This document shows positions 43,198 to 51,825 of a stretch of DNA of 64,000 nt, in pieces. The notes below the pieces were generated by a model. That model was given only the letters and a program-made list of their open reading frames with translations. It was not told the DNA's origin and searched no databases. This DNA comes from Alphaproteobacteria bacterium (GTDB lineage: Bacteria > Pseudomonadota > Alphaproteobacteria > UBA828). The position numbers and the translations under genes are program-made. Location: positions 30,429 through 94,428 of the forward strand of contig JAJDUK010000051.1 in the NCBI GenBank assembly GCA_022826665.1, written 5' to 3'. Position 1 is the stretch's first letter. Every line of letters starts with the position of its first letter.

Positions 43198-44721
43198 ATG
43201 GATGAACAGGCGCCGGCGGTCGAGACCCACGGCCTGAGCAAGGCGTTCGGCGCGACCGTCGCGCTCGACGACGTCTCGCTCGCCATTCCGCGCGGCGAGG
43301 TCCATGCGCTCCTTGGCGAGAACGGTGCGGGCAAGTCGACGCTGGTCAAGATCCTGAGCGGCCTCAGCCGGCCGGACGCCGGCGAGATCGCCTTGTTCGA
43401 CAGCCCCGCACACATCCATACGCCAAGGGATTCCCATCGGCTCGGAATCCAGACCGCCTACCAGGAGATTTCGCTGATCGGCGACCTCACGGTCGTGCAG
43501 AACATGCTGCTCCCCTACGAGCCGACCGGCCCGAGCGGCAACATCAAGCGGCGCGAGTCCGAGCAGCGCGTGCGGCGCGCCCTCGCCGACCTCGGCCTCG
43601 ACGACATCGACCTCCACGCCGAGGTACGGACGCTGGCGCTTCCGACGCAGCAGAAAATCGAGATTGCCCGCGCCGTCTCTCGCAAGCCTCAGTTGCTGCT
43701 GCTCGACGAGCCCACCTCGCCCCTCTCCGGCAACGACGTGCAGTGGCTGGGCGCGCTCTTCGATCGGCTGCGCGCGGAGGGCACCACCATCGTCTTCATC
43801 TCGCACCGGATGCAGGAGGTGCGGGATTTTTGCGACAGCCTGACCATCCTGCGCAACGGCCGCATGGTGGGGAGCTTCAGGGCCGACGAAATATCCGACG
43901 ACCGTGTGATCGAGCTGGTGATCGGGCGCTCGCTCGCGGCGACGTTTCCGCCCAGGCCGGCGCAGCCGGCTCGGCGCGGGGAGACGCCGATCCTGGCCGG
44001 CGACGGACTGGCCATCGAAGGCGGCGTCCAGGACTTCTCCTTCGATCTCTGGTCTGGCGAGATCCTCGGCGTCGGTGGGCTGGAGGGCATGGGGCAACGC
44101 GACCTCTTTCTCGCCCTCTTCGGCATGGTCGGGCTCAGCGCCGGCGACATCCGCATCGGCGATCAGCGGGTGACCTTGCGCACGCCGAAGGACGCCGTGA
44201 ACAGCCGCATCGGCATCAGCTTCGTGCCGGAAGACCGCAAGACCGAGGCGCTCTTTCTCGCGCTGACGGGGCGGGAGAACATCTCGCTCCCCATCATCGA
44301 CCGCTGCGTGCGCTTCGGCCTCGTGAACCTGGAGCAGGAGGCGCAGGCGGTGGGCCGGGCGCTCGACATGGTGCAGGTCGACCGCCGCGCGCTCTACAGC
44401 GCCTGCAACGTCTTCAGCGGCGGCAACCAGCAGAAGATCGCCATCGCCAAGTGGCTGCTCGCCGAGAGCCGCGTGCTGCTCATGTACGACCCGACGCGCG
44501 GCGTCGATGTCGGCACCAAGGCGGAGATCTACGCCCTCGTGCGGGCCTACGCAGATGCCGGCGGCGCGGTGCTCTACTACTCCACCGACGTGCCGGAGCT
44601 GGTGAACCTCTGCGACTCCGTGATGGTGATCTACCGAGGCCGCAAGGCAGCCTCGCTCACCGGGGCCGAGATCACCGAGGCCAGCATCATGCGCGCGGCG
44701 CTCGGCGAGGGCTCGCGGTGA
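43198..44721 (+). CDS. Rbs-type ABC transporter ATPase with two nucleotide-binding domains
   Basis: A 507-residue RbsA/XylG/MglA-like ATPase. The first domain has Walker A GENGAGKST, a signature-region LPTQQKIEIARAV, and Walker B LLLLDEPTSPLSG. The second domain lacks a normal Walker A, as usual in this family, but has the signature FSGGNQQKIAIAKWL and LLMYDPTRGVDVGTKAEIY. It powers import of the ligand of the upstream binding protein. The GTG start of the following permease overlaps its stop (GTGA). Confidence 0.92.
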   Translation: MDEQAPAVETHGLSKAFGATVALDDVSLAIPRGEVHALLGENGAGKSTLVKILSGLSRPDAGEIALFDSPAHIHTPRDSHRLGIQTAYQEISLIGDLTVVQNMLLPYEPTGPSGNIKRRESEQRVRRALADLGLDDIDLHAEVRTLALPTQQKIEIARAVSRKPQLLLLDEPTSPLSGNDVQWLGALFDRLRAEGTTIVFISHRMQEVRDFCDSLTILRNGRMVGSFRADEISDDRVIELVIGRSLAATFPPRPAQPARRGETPILAGDGLAIEGGVQDFSFDLWSGEILGVGGLEGMGQRDLFLALFGMVGLSAGDIRIGDQRVTLRTPKDAVNSRIGISFVPEDRKTEALFLALTGRENISLPIIDRCVRFGLVNLEQEAQAVGRALDMVQVDRRALYSACNVFSGGNQQKIAIAKWLLAESRVLLMYDPTRGVDVGTKAEIYALVRAYADAGGAVLYYSTDVPELVNLCDSVMVIYRGRKAASLTGAEITEASIMRAALGEGSR

Positions 44722-46802
44722 CGCCGCTGGGCGCGCTACGCGCACCCTACCTGCCGCCGTTCAGCTGGTCGCGCCAGCGCGGCACGATCATTGCCATCGC
44801 CGTGTTTGCCGCGACCATGATCGCGCTACAGCTCATCACCGGCCAGGGCATCGCGTATTTCGACATCAGCAGCATCAGCGCGAGCGCCGCGACCCTCGCG
44901 CTCGCCGCCCTCGGCGAGACCATCGTCATCCTCGCCGGCGGGCTCGATCTCTCGGCCGGCGCGGTGATCTCGCTGGTCAACGTCGTGCTGGTGACCCAGC
45001 TCGGTCCCCACGCCGACATGGGGACCGGCCTCTTCACCCTCGTCGCTCTCGTCATCGCGCTCGGCCTGGGCGCGGCCATCGGCGCGCTCAACGGCTTCCT
45101 CGTCGCCTACGTGCGCCTGCAGTCGATCGTGGTGACGCTCGCCACCATGTTCATCGCCCAGGGTGCTGCGCTGCTGGTGCTCAAGTTCCCCGGCGGCGAA
45201 ATGCCGTGGGACTTCAGCCTGGTCTTCACCGGCGATGTCATTACCGAGGGCCTGCCCGCCCCGGTCGTCGTGCTCGCGGTCGCCATCCTGTTCTGGCTGC
45301 TGCTCAAGAACACGCGGATCGGCACCGGCATCTACGCCATCGGCAGCGATGCGGGATCGGCCGAAGCCAACGGGGTCGACGTGCGCCGCGCCCGCTTCCT
45401 CACCTTCACCTTCGCCGGCATGTGCTACGGCGCCGCCGGCCTCTTCATCACCGCCAACATGGGCGGCGGCGACCCGCTGATCGGCGCCAAGATGCTGCTG
45501 CAGATCTTCGCCGCCGTGGTGCTGGGCGGCACGCTCATCGGCGGCGGCCGGGGCGGCGCCGTCGGCACCATCTTCGGCGCGCTGACGCTCACCGTCGTGG
45601 TCAACATCTTCCTCGTGCTCGGCGTGCGCACCTACTACACGCCCATCGTCGAGGGCGTGATCCTGCTGATCGCCGTGCTCGGCTTCTCCCTCGGCCGCGA
45701 CTCGCCGGTGGTGGAGATCACGCGCTTCTGGCGGGCGACGCTGCGGGCGCTCAAGGAGTCCTCGCTGCCCTCCCGGCTGCGGGTCGTGGGCGAGCCGATC
45801 CGCTTCGGCGGGCTCGACCCACCGGCGGGCGGCGGCGGCACGGTAGGCGACGTCTCCTGGCTCGACCGGAACCGCGCGGTGCTGCGCTTCGCCGTCCCGG
45901 CCTACGTCATCTACATCGTGATCCTGGGCGTGACCGTCGGCATCTTCGGCGGCGACTTCTCGCCGCTCGCCTACCTCAACGCCATGCTGATCCTGACCGC
46001 CTTCCTGGCGATCCTCGGCCTCGGTCAAGGCACGGTCATCATCACCGGCGGGCTCGATCTCTCGGTCCCCTGGACCATGACCTTCCCCGCCATCGTCGTC
46101 ACCACGCTCTGCAACGGCCTCGACGCGCCGGCGGTGTGGGTGATTCCGGTGTCGCTCGCGATCGGCATCGCCATCGGCTTCCTCAACGGCATGACCATCG
46201 TCCTCTTCGGGCTCTCGCCGATCATCGTGACGCTCGCCATGAACGGCATCCTGGAGGGCGTGTCGCTGCTGTTCAGCGACGGCGCGCCCATCGGCAAGGC
46301 GCCGCCGGCGCTGGCCTGGTTCGTGACCGGGCGTATCGCGGGCATCGCGCCCATCGGCTGGTTCCTCATCGCCTTCGTCGTCGTCGCGACCCTCTACCTC
46401 AACCGGAGCGCGCCGGGCCGGCGCATCTTCGCGGTGGGCAACAGCGAGCGGGTGAGTCGCCTCTCCGGCGTGCGCACGGGCTTTCCCATCGTCGGCGCCT
46501 ACGTGCTGAGCGGCTTCTGCTCGGCCCTGGTCGGGGTCTTCCTCGCGGGCTTCAGCGCCCAGGCGTTCTACGGCATGGGCGACCCCTACCTGCTCTCATC
46601 CATCGCCGTGGTGGTGCTCGGCGGCACGCTGATCACCGGGGGCCGCGGCCACTATCTCGGCATTCTGGGCGGCGCGATCCTGTTCACCGGCCTCGGCATC
46701 ATGCTGTCCGGCACGGTGCTGCCGGAGGCCGTGCGCAACATCATCTACGGCCTCGTCCTGCTCGGCGCGATCGTCGCGCTTCGAGAGCGCGCGAATGCAT
46801 AA
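44718..46802 (+). CDS. Double Rbs-type ABC permease (two RbsC domains in one chain)
   Basis: A 694-residue permease containing two complete RbsC-like domains. The first, about residues 15-330, shows ETIVILAGGLDLSAGAVISLVN and AVVLGGTLIGGGRGG. The second, about 390-690, repeats this with GTVIITGGLDLSVPWTMTF and AVVVLGGTLITGGRGHYLG. A charged cytoplasmic linker joins them. Most Rbs-type importers use two copies of one ~330-residue permease or two separate genes. Here both halves of the channel are covalently linked. Start at GTG 44718, overlapping the ATPase stop. Confidence 0.9.
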   Translation: MTPLGALRAPYLPPFSWSRQRGTIIAIAVFAATMIALQLITGQGIAYFDISSISASAATLALAALGETIVILAGGLDLSAGAVISLVNVVLVTQLGPHADMGTGLFTLVALVIALGLGAAIGALNGFLVAYVRLQSIVVTLATMFIAQGAALLVLKFPGGEMPWDFSLVFTGDVITEGLPAPVVVLAVAILFWLLLKNTRIGTGIYAIGSDAGSAEANGVDVRRARFLTFTFAGMCYGAAGLFITANMGGGDPLIGAKMLLQIFAAVVLGGTLIGGGRGGAVGTIFGALTLTVVVNIFLVLGVRTYYTPIVEGVILLIAVLGFSLGRDSPVVEITRFWRATLRALKESSLPSRLRVVGEPIRFGGLDPPAGGGGTVGDVSWLDRNRAVLRFAVPAYVIYIVILGVTVGIFGGDFSPLAYLNAMLILTAFLAILGLGQGTVIITGGLDLSVPWTMTFPAIVVTTLCNGLDAPAVWVIPVSLAIGIAIGFLNGMTIVLFGLSPIIVTLAMNGILEGVSLLFSDGAPIGKAPPALAWFVTGRIAGIAPIGWFLIAFVVVATLYLNRSAPGRRIFAVGNSERVSRLSGVRTGFPIVGAYVLSGFCSALVGVFLAGFSAQAFYGMGDPYLLSSIAVVVLGGTLITGGRGHYLGILGGAILFTGLGIMLSGTVLPEAVRNIIYGLVLLGAIVALRERANA

Positions 46803-46893
46803 CGCGCTGCGCGAGCGCTCGACCGCCTGAGGGCGCCCGCTCCGCCGGAGTGGGGATTGTTTTTCCGCCGTCATGCGAGCGGTAGTGTGAGGC

Positions 46894-47838
46894 ATGGGAC
46901 AGGACACTTCCCAGGCGGAGCCAAGCCCGAGCGGGCCGGCGCACACGGGCCAGGCGCACGCGCACGTGCTCGCCTTCCTGATGACCGTCGTCATCTCCGC
47001 GTCCTTTCCGCTCGGCGAGCACATCACCCACGGCCTCGACCCGGCGGTGATGATGTGCATCCGCTTCGTGCTCGCGGCGCTGCTCATGGCGCCGATCGTG
47101 GCCTGGCGCGAAGGACTGAAGCTGCCGGAGGCCAAGGCGTGCTTGCGCTATTTCGCGCTCGGCGCGCCCTTGGCCTTTTTCTTCTGGTGCATGTTCGAGG
47201 CGTTGCGGTCCACGAGCGGCCTCAACACCAGTGCGATCTTCACCATCGTGCCCGGCCTTTCCGCGATTTTCGGCGCGGTGCTGGTGGGCGAGCGGCTCGG
47301 CGTCCATCGTCTGGCCGCGCTTTTCCTCGGCATGATCGGCGCCCTCTGGATCATCTTCCGCGGCGACCCCGCGCGCCTGATCGGGCTCGAGGTCAACATC
47401 GGCGACGGGATCTTCCTCGCCGGATGCGTCGGCTTTGGCGTTTATGGCCCGATGATCAAGCGCCTGCATCGGGGCGAGCCGGTCCTGGTGCTGACCTTCT
47501 GGACCCTGGTGGCGGCGGCGCTCTGGCTGGTGGCGGCGAGCAACGTCAAGCTCTGGCGCACCGACTGGTCCGGGGTCGAGGTGGTGGTGCTGGGCGGCAT
47601 CGTCTATCTCGCGATCTTTCCGACCATCATCTCCTTCTTCATCACCCAGTACACAACGCTCCGAATCGGCGCGACCCGGGTGCAGGCCTACAGCTACGCG
47701 CTGCCGGCAATCGTGCTCCTGCTCGACCTTGCCTTGGGGAAGCCCGCGCCGCCGCTGATGACCGTGCCCGGCCTCGCCATCGTCCTGCTTGCGAGCCTGG
47801 TGGTGCAGCGCGGCGCGATCCGCGAGTTCCGCGAATGA
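46894..47838 (+). CDS. EamA/DMT-family transporter
   Basis: A 314-residue protein with about ten hydrophobic segments and the internal duplication of EamA proteins. Typical features are AFLMTVVISASFPLGEHITHGLDPAVMMCIRF at the start of the first repeat and TRVQAYSYALPAIVLLLDLALG in the second. DMT transporters mostly export amino acids, metabolites or toxic analogues, and some import. It is on the same strand as the Rbs-type operon, 91 bases away, and no clear promoter was seen. The substrate is unknown. Confidence 0.85.
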   Translation: MGQDTSQAEPSPSGPAHTGQAHAHVLAFLMTVVISASFPLGEHITHGLDPAVMMCIRFVLAALLMAPIVAWREGLKLPEAKACLRYFALGAPLAFFFWCMFEALRSTSGLNTSAIFTIVPGLSAIFGAVLVGERLGVHRLAALFLGMIGALWIIFRGDPARLIGLEVNIGDGIFLAGCVGFGVYGPMIKRLHRGEPVLVLTFWTLVAAALWLVAASNVKLWRTDWSGVEVVVLGGIVYLAIFPTIISFFITQYTTLRIGATRVQAYSYALPAIVLLLDLALGKPAPPLMTVPGLAIVLLASLVVQRGAIREFRE

Positions 47839-48211
47839 TGGCGACGGCAGATTGCGGCGCGCGGGGGCACTTCGCGCGGGACGGACGCAAAAATTTGATG
47901 CGGGACACGCCGGGATTAGGCGGGATGGGAGGGATAACGGGCATTCCAAAGTAGGATGGGCTGCCGTCCTCGCCTGCGTCGACGGCGGTGACGTGGACTG
48001 TGGGAAGTGACCGCCTCAGTGACGCGCGCCCGCTCACCCTGACCCCGGTTGCCTCGGTTCGCGTTCCTTCGCATTTCATGGCGTGACACTGGCGCGCCTG
48101 CGGCGCGCCGTGCACCGGACCATGGTCCGAGGTCGCTCGGACCTGAGTCGCGCAAGCCCGCACGGTTTTGCGTGCGGGACACTGATAAAAATACGGACTG
48201 GAATCGTTCCG
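47839..48211. other. 373-base intergenic region between the EamA gene and ruvX; hairpin near ruvX 3' end
   Basis: The two flanking genes converge here. The segment holds an 8-bp hairpin, CCCGCACG-GTTTTG-CGTGCGGG (48157-48178), 33 bases past the ruvX stop, which could end ruvX transcription although no U run follows on that strand. Upstream of it are short GC palindromes (GGCGCGCC, CGGACCATGGTCCG). I recognise no gene, and the short open frames here lack ribosome sites. Confidence 0.45.
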
Positions 48212-48676
48212 TTACGGCGCGCGCAGGCGGTCGAGCGCGCCCTGCAGGATGTAGGCCGCCGCCACCTGATCGACCTTGCGCGCCCGCTTGCGGCGTGAAA
48301 GGTCGGCGTCGAGCATCGCGCGCTCGGCGGCAACGGTGGACCAGCGCTCGTCCCAGAAGGCGACCGGCAGCGCCAGCGCCTCGGCAAGACGCGCCGCCGT
48401 GTCGCGGGCGGACTGTGCGCGCGGGCCTTCGCTGCCGTCCATGTTGACCGGAAGCCCCACCACAAGGCCACCGATCCCCTCGTCCTCTATGAGCGCACGC
48501 AGGGACTCGATGTCGCGGGAGAGCTTGGTACGGCGGAGCGTGGTGCGCGCCGTCGCGATCGTGCGGCTCACGTCGGAGACCGCGACGCCGATGGTCTTGG
48601 TCCCGAGATCGAGCCCCATGAGGCGCGCATCGGCCGCCAACAGGCCGTTCAGTTCGCTCAGTTCGCAGATCGCCAT
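48212..48676 (-). CDS. ruvX: RuvX/YqgF family protein (putative Holliday junction resolvase)
   Basis: A 154-residue protein. The RNase H-like fold begins with MGLDLGTKTIGVAVSD around residues 20-35, followed by the family motif GGLVVGLPVNMDGSEGPRAQ and PVAFWDERWSTVAAERAML. YqgF/RuvX proteins process 16S rRNA 5' ends and have been linked to Holliday junctions. The start MAICELSELNGLL matches alphaproteobacterial RuvX N-termini. A longer frame extending to 49030 overlaps the quinone-reductase gene and is rejected. Confidence 0.93.
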   Translation of the reverse strand: MAICELSELNGLLAADARLMGLDLGTKTIGVAVSDVSRTIATARTTLRRTKLSRDIESLRALIEDEGIGGLVVGLPVNMDGSEGPRAQSARDTAARLAEALALPVAFWDERWSTVAAERAMLDADLSRRKRARKVDQVAAAYILQGALDRLRAP

Positions 48677-48753
48677 GACTCGCCGGCGGCGTCGATCAGG
48701 GAGGACCGGCCGAGACGCCCGGTGTCGAGCAGGGCGTCGACACGGGCAATGCG

Positions 48754-49749
48754 TTACGCGAACGGCAGGAGGACCGTCGAGCCCGTGGTGCGCCGCTCCT
48801 CGATGGCGCGATGGACTTCGGCGACCTCGCGCAGCGGATAGCGGTGGCGGACGGTAATCGTCACCGCCCCAGACGAAACCACGTCGAACAGTTCCTGCGC
48901 TGCAGCGACCAGGTCTTCGCGTTCTTCCATGTAGTGCATGAGCGCCGGACGGGTGACGAACAGCGAGCCGCGCGCGCCCAGCTCCACGACATCGACCGGG
49001 TCCGGCGCGCCCGAGGCATGGCCGAAGCACGCCAAGATGCCGAGCGGGCGCAAGCAGTCCAGCGAGCGGGTGAAGGTGTCTTTGCCGATGCTCTCATAGA
49101 CCACTGGGCAGCCTTTGCCTTCGGTCACCTCCATGACCAGCGGCACGAAGTCCTCGCGCGAATAGACGGCGACGTGGTCTGCACCGTGGGCCTTGGCGAG
49201 CTCCGCCTTCTCGTCTGTCGAGACCGTGCCGATCACGGTGGCGCCCAGGTGCTTGGCCCACTGACACAGGATCAACCCCATGCCGCCCGCCGCCGCGTGG
49301 ACCAGCACCGGATCGCCGGTCTGCACCCTGTAGGTCCGGCGCAGCAGATACTGGGCGGTGAGGCCCTTGAGCGTGATGCCGGCGGCGTCTTCATCAGAGA
49401 TGCCGTCGGGCAGCCTGACCAACCGCCTGGCCGGCATCACCCGGTGCTGCGCATAGGCGCCGTGCGGTGGGCTGGCATAGGTGACCCGGTCGCCGACCGC
49501 GCACTCGGTCACGCCCTCGCCCACCGCTTCGACCGTGCCAGCGCCTTCGATCCCCAGGACGACCGGGAGCGGCGGCACCGGCCACGGATGCGGCATGCCG
49601 CGACGGTTGTAGGTGTCGATGTAGTTCACCCCGATGGCGCCGTGGCGGATCAGGGCCTCGCCCGGTGCCGGATCGCCGACCGGCCACTCCTCCCAGCGGA
49701 AAACGTCGGGCGTGCCCTTTTCGTGGATGACGGCGGCTTTGTTGCTCAT
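48754..49749 (-). CDS. qor: NADPH:quinone oxidoreductase (zeta-crystallin-like)
   Basis: A 331-residue MDR-family enzyme without zinc-binding residues. It has the quinone-reductase hallmark DPVLVHAAAGGMGLILCQWAKHLGATVIGT for NADPH binding, and IGVNYIDTYNRRGMP near residue 45 as in Qor/zeta-crystallin. It reduces quinones one electron at a time or detoxifies enones. ATG 49749 follows GGGAGAAACC, a good ribosome site. It is separated from ruvX by 77 bases on the same strand and is a common neighbour of housekeeping genes in alphaproteobacteria. Confidence 0.92.
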   Translation of the reverse strand: MSNKAAVIHEKGTPDVFRWEEWPVGDPAPGEALIRHGAIGVNYIDTYNRRGMPHPWPVPPLPVVLGIEGAGTVEAVGEGVTECAVGDRVTYASPPHGAYAQHRVMPARRLVRLPDGISDEDAAGITLKGLTAQYLLRRTYRVQTGDPVLVHAAAGGMGLILCQWAKHLGATVIGTVSTDEKAELAKAHGADHVAVYSREDFVPLVMEVTEGKGCPVVYESIGKDTFTRSLDCLRPLGILACFGHASGAPDPVDVVELGARGSLFVTRPALMHYMEEREDLVAAAQELFDVVSSGAVTITVRHRYPLREVAEVHRAIEERRTTGSTVLLPFA

Positions 49750-49856
49750 GGTTTCTCCCGGTTCGACCTGCGGTCTGAAGCCATAGTCCCGGCCTTCTCT
49801 ACCATGCGGCTCTGGGGCGGTTATAGTCCGGCAGCAGAGTACGAGGAGACTCGACC

Positions 49857-50285
49857 ATGGATGTTCCCTTCGGCGGCAGCTGCGCATGCGGTGCCATTCG
49901 TTACGAGTGTGCGGGGGCCCCGCGCTACATGGGCAATTGCCATTGCCGTGACTGCCAGCAGGCGACCGGCGGTGCCTACATGCCGGTGGTGGTGGTGAAG
50001 GAGAGCGAGTTCACCCTGCTCAGCGGCGAGCCGAGCTGGTTCGAAAGAATCGCCGATAGTGGAAATCTCATGGGCCGTGCATTCTGCCCCGCGTGCGGCT
50101 CGCCGCTGTTTCTGACCAACAACAGTCACACGGAGATTCGGGCTCTCTATGCGGGAAGCCTGGACGACCCGAGCTCATACGAGCCGAGCCGGGAGATCTA
50201 CGTGGCGAGCGCGCAGCCCTGGTGTCTCCTGCACCCGGACCTCACCCACGACGAAGGCATGCCGTCGAGGATGCGCCAGTCCTAG
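49857..50285 (+). CDS. GFA-domain protein (glutathione-dependent formaldehyde-activating family, CENP-V-like)
   Basis: A 142-residue zinc-binding protein. The GFA signature GSCACGAIRYEC near the start, NCHCRDCQQATGGAY at about 31-45 and AFCPACGSPLF at about 79-89 supply the Cys ligands of two zinc sites. Many members are only structurally related to the formaldehyde-glutathione enzyme Gfa, so an actual formaldehyde role is unproven, though several demethylases in the window would release formaldehyde. An AGGAG ribosome site precedes the ATG. Confidence 0.88.
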   Translation: MDVPFGGSCACGAIRYECAGAPRYMGNCHCRDCQQATGGAYMPVVVVKESEFTLLSGEPSWFERIADSGNLMGRAFCPACGSPLFLTNNSHTEIRALYAGSLDDPSSYEPSREIYVASAQPWCLLHPDLTHDEGMPSRMRQS

Positions 50286-50354
50286 TCCCAGCCGACGCGC
50301 CGCGGGGCGTTCTGTCGGGCCTTCACCCCCATTTCAGTGGCCGTCGCCGGAAAA

Positions 50355-50407
50355 GAATACGCCACCCGGAAAGTATTCGCTGACTCCGACAACGAGGCGG
50401 GTATAGG
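50355..50407 (+). promoter_or_regulatory. Candidate promoter and operator of the branched-chain amino-acid operon
   Basis: An inverted repeat GAATAC-(12)-GTATTC (50355-50378) lies just ahead of CTGACT (50380-50385, resembles -35) and TATAGG (50402-50407, resembles -10), spaced by 16 bases. The binding-protein gene starts 122 bases downstream. The repeat's two-turn spacing suits a dimeric regulator. Both boxes are 4/6 matches, so this is a candidate only. Confidence 0.38.
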
Positions 50408-50529
50408 ATTGAGTTGGTGGCACGGCGGCTGCGGCGGATCGACGGTTCGTGGCGGTCCAAGGCGTGAACTCCGAACCGCACGGAGTCGGTCGGATCAGAC
50501 TCGAGTTTCATCGAAGGAGGGAGAGGCAG

Positions 50530-51741
50530 ATGTTGGATAGCAAGCTAGTCAGGCTCGGCGCCGTTGCCGCGCTCGCCGTGGGCGCGAGCTTCGGGGCGCA
50601 GAGCGAGGCGTTCTCGGCAGAAAAGACGGTGCAGATCGCCGGCTTCGGCGCCAAGTCCGGGGTCGTGCGCTCGTTCGGCATCAACACGGAAGCGGTGTTG
50701 AGCGGCGCGATCGAGGCCGTGAATGCAGCAGGCGGCGTCAAGCTGGCCGACGGCTCCATGGCGATGATGGAGCTTTCGTTCTACGACGACCGCTGCAACG
50801 CGGAAGAGGGCATTTCGGTGCTCCGCCGCATCGCCGGCAGCGATGCGGTTGTCGCCATCGGCCCGACCTGCTCGAACGTCGCCGAACCGCTGTTCGGCAT
50901 TCTGCAGAAGACGGTCGGCGACGAGGGCGATTCCGGGCTGCAAATCCCGGTCTTCACCGATACCGCCATCAAGGGCGGGCTGGCGAAGATTTCCCAGTGG
51001 GCGTTCCGCAACGTTCCCAATGAGAGCGAGATGTACAGGGCGCTGTTCCAGTGGATCGCGACGGAGCACCCAGACCTCAAGACCGTCTATGGCGGCGTTG
51101 AGGAGGATTTCGCCCATTCCCGCTTCACCTGGCACAAGGTGATGAAGGAGCGTTCGCCCGAGGCCGGCTATGAGGTTCTCGGTGAATCCAAGTGGCTCCT
51201 GAACGACACCAACTTCACCACCCAGGTGCGCCAGATGAAGAAGGCGAAGGCCGACATCGTGGCGATCTCGGCACATCCCTTCACCACCTGCGGCGTGCTG
51301 AAGGAGATGAAGCGCCAGCGCGTCAAGCCGAGCCTGCTGGTCGGGCTCACCAGCTCGTCGAGCATGGAGACGCTGCAGGGCTGCGCCGAGCAGGCCGAGG
51401 GCATCATCATCCCGACCAGCTTCGCGCCGGTCACCGAGGCCGCCAAGGCTGCGGCCGACGCGGCGGCGAAGCACGAAGGGAGCGCGGACCTGCACAGCGC
51501 TGCCGCCTGGGAAATCGTGATGATCCTCAAGGAAGTCATGGAAGCCCAGGGGATCGCGGCCGACGGCGATTCGGTGGATGCCGACAGGCGCAAGATCCGC
51601 GACGGGCTGGCCAACCTGAAGGAAACCGACGGGCTCCTCGGCAAGATTCAGCGCACAGACGAGGGCGAGGCGGTCAAGCCTTACCTCTACGTGCACGCCC
51701 AAGCCGGCGAGTGGGCCATCCTCCACGACCCGTCGCAGTAA
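50530..51741 (+). CDS. Branched-chain amino-acid-type ABC binding protein (LivK-like)
   Basis: A 403-residue binding protein. A Sec signal (MLDSKLVRLGAVAALAVGASFG) ends near AFSAEK. The mature part resembles Leu/Ile/Val-binding family proteins (FGINTEAVLSGAIEAVNAAGGV, FYDDRCNAEEGISVLRRIAGSDAVVAIGPTCSNVA). ATG 50530 has the ribosome site GGAGGGAGAG. It is the only binding protein for two complete livHMGF sets, and it is followed by a hairpin with a U run. Such proteins bind branched-chain or other amino acids, amides or ureas. The ligand is not evident. Confidence 0.88.
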   Translation: MLDSKLVRLGAVAALAVGASFGAQSEAFSAEKTVQIAGFGAKSGVVRSFGINTEAVLSGAIEAVNAAGGVKLADGSMAMMELSFYDDRCNAEEGISVLRRIAGSDAVVAIGPTCSNVAEPLFGILQKTVGDEGDSGLQIPVFTDTAIKGGLAKISQWAFRNVPNESEMYRALFQWIATEHPDLKTVYGGVEEDFAHSRFTWHKVMKERSPEAGYEVLGESKWLLNDTNFTTQVRQMKKAKADIVAISAHPFTTCGVLKEMKRQRVKPSLLVGLTSSSSMETLQGCAEQAEGIIIPTSFAPVTEAAKAAADAAAKHEGSADLHSAAAWEIVMILKEVMEAQGIAADGDSVDADRRKIRDGLANLKETDGLLGKIQRTDEGEAVKPYLYVHAQAGEWAILHDPSQ

Positions 51742-51752
51742 GCGTTTTCGGG

Positions 51753-51794
51753 CGGGTGTGCGCCACACACTCAGGTGCACACCCGTCCCCTTTT
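51753..51794 (+). terminator. Intercistronic hairpin with U run after the LivK-like gene
   Basis: CGGGTGTGC (51753-51761) pairs with GCACACCCG (51777-51785), extendable with a bulge by GGG/CCC, and is followed by TCCCCTTTT. It is the most terminator-like of the six post-binding-protein hairpins, yet the permease genes continue 30 bases later, so it should attenuate rather than end the transcript. Confidence 0.72.
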
Positions 51795-51825
51795 CGCCGA
51801 CGCCTCTTGATTGGGGGATGATCGG

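Noticed and set aside
48080..48140. GC palindromes (GGCGCGCC, CGGACCATGGTCCG) near the ruvX end
   Set aside because: Short palindromes are frequent in GC-rich DNA, and no repeat copies or gene context support a function.
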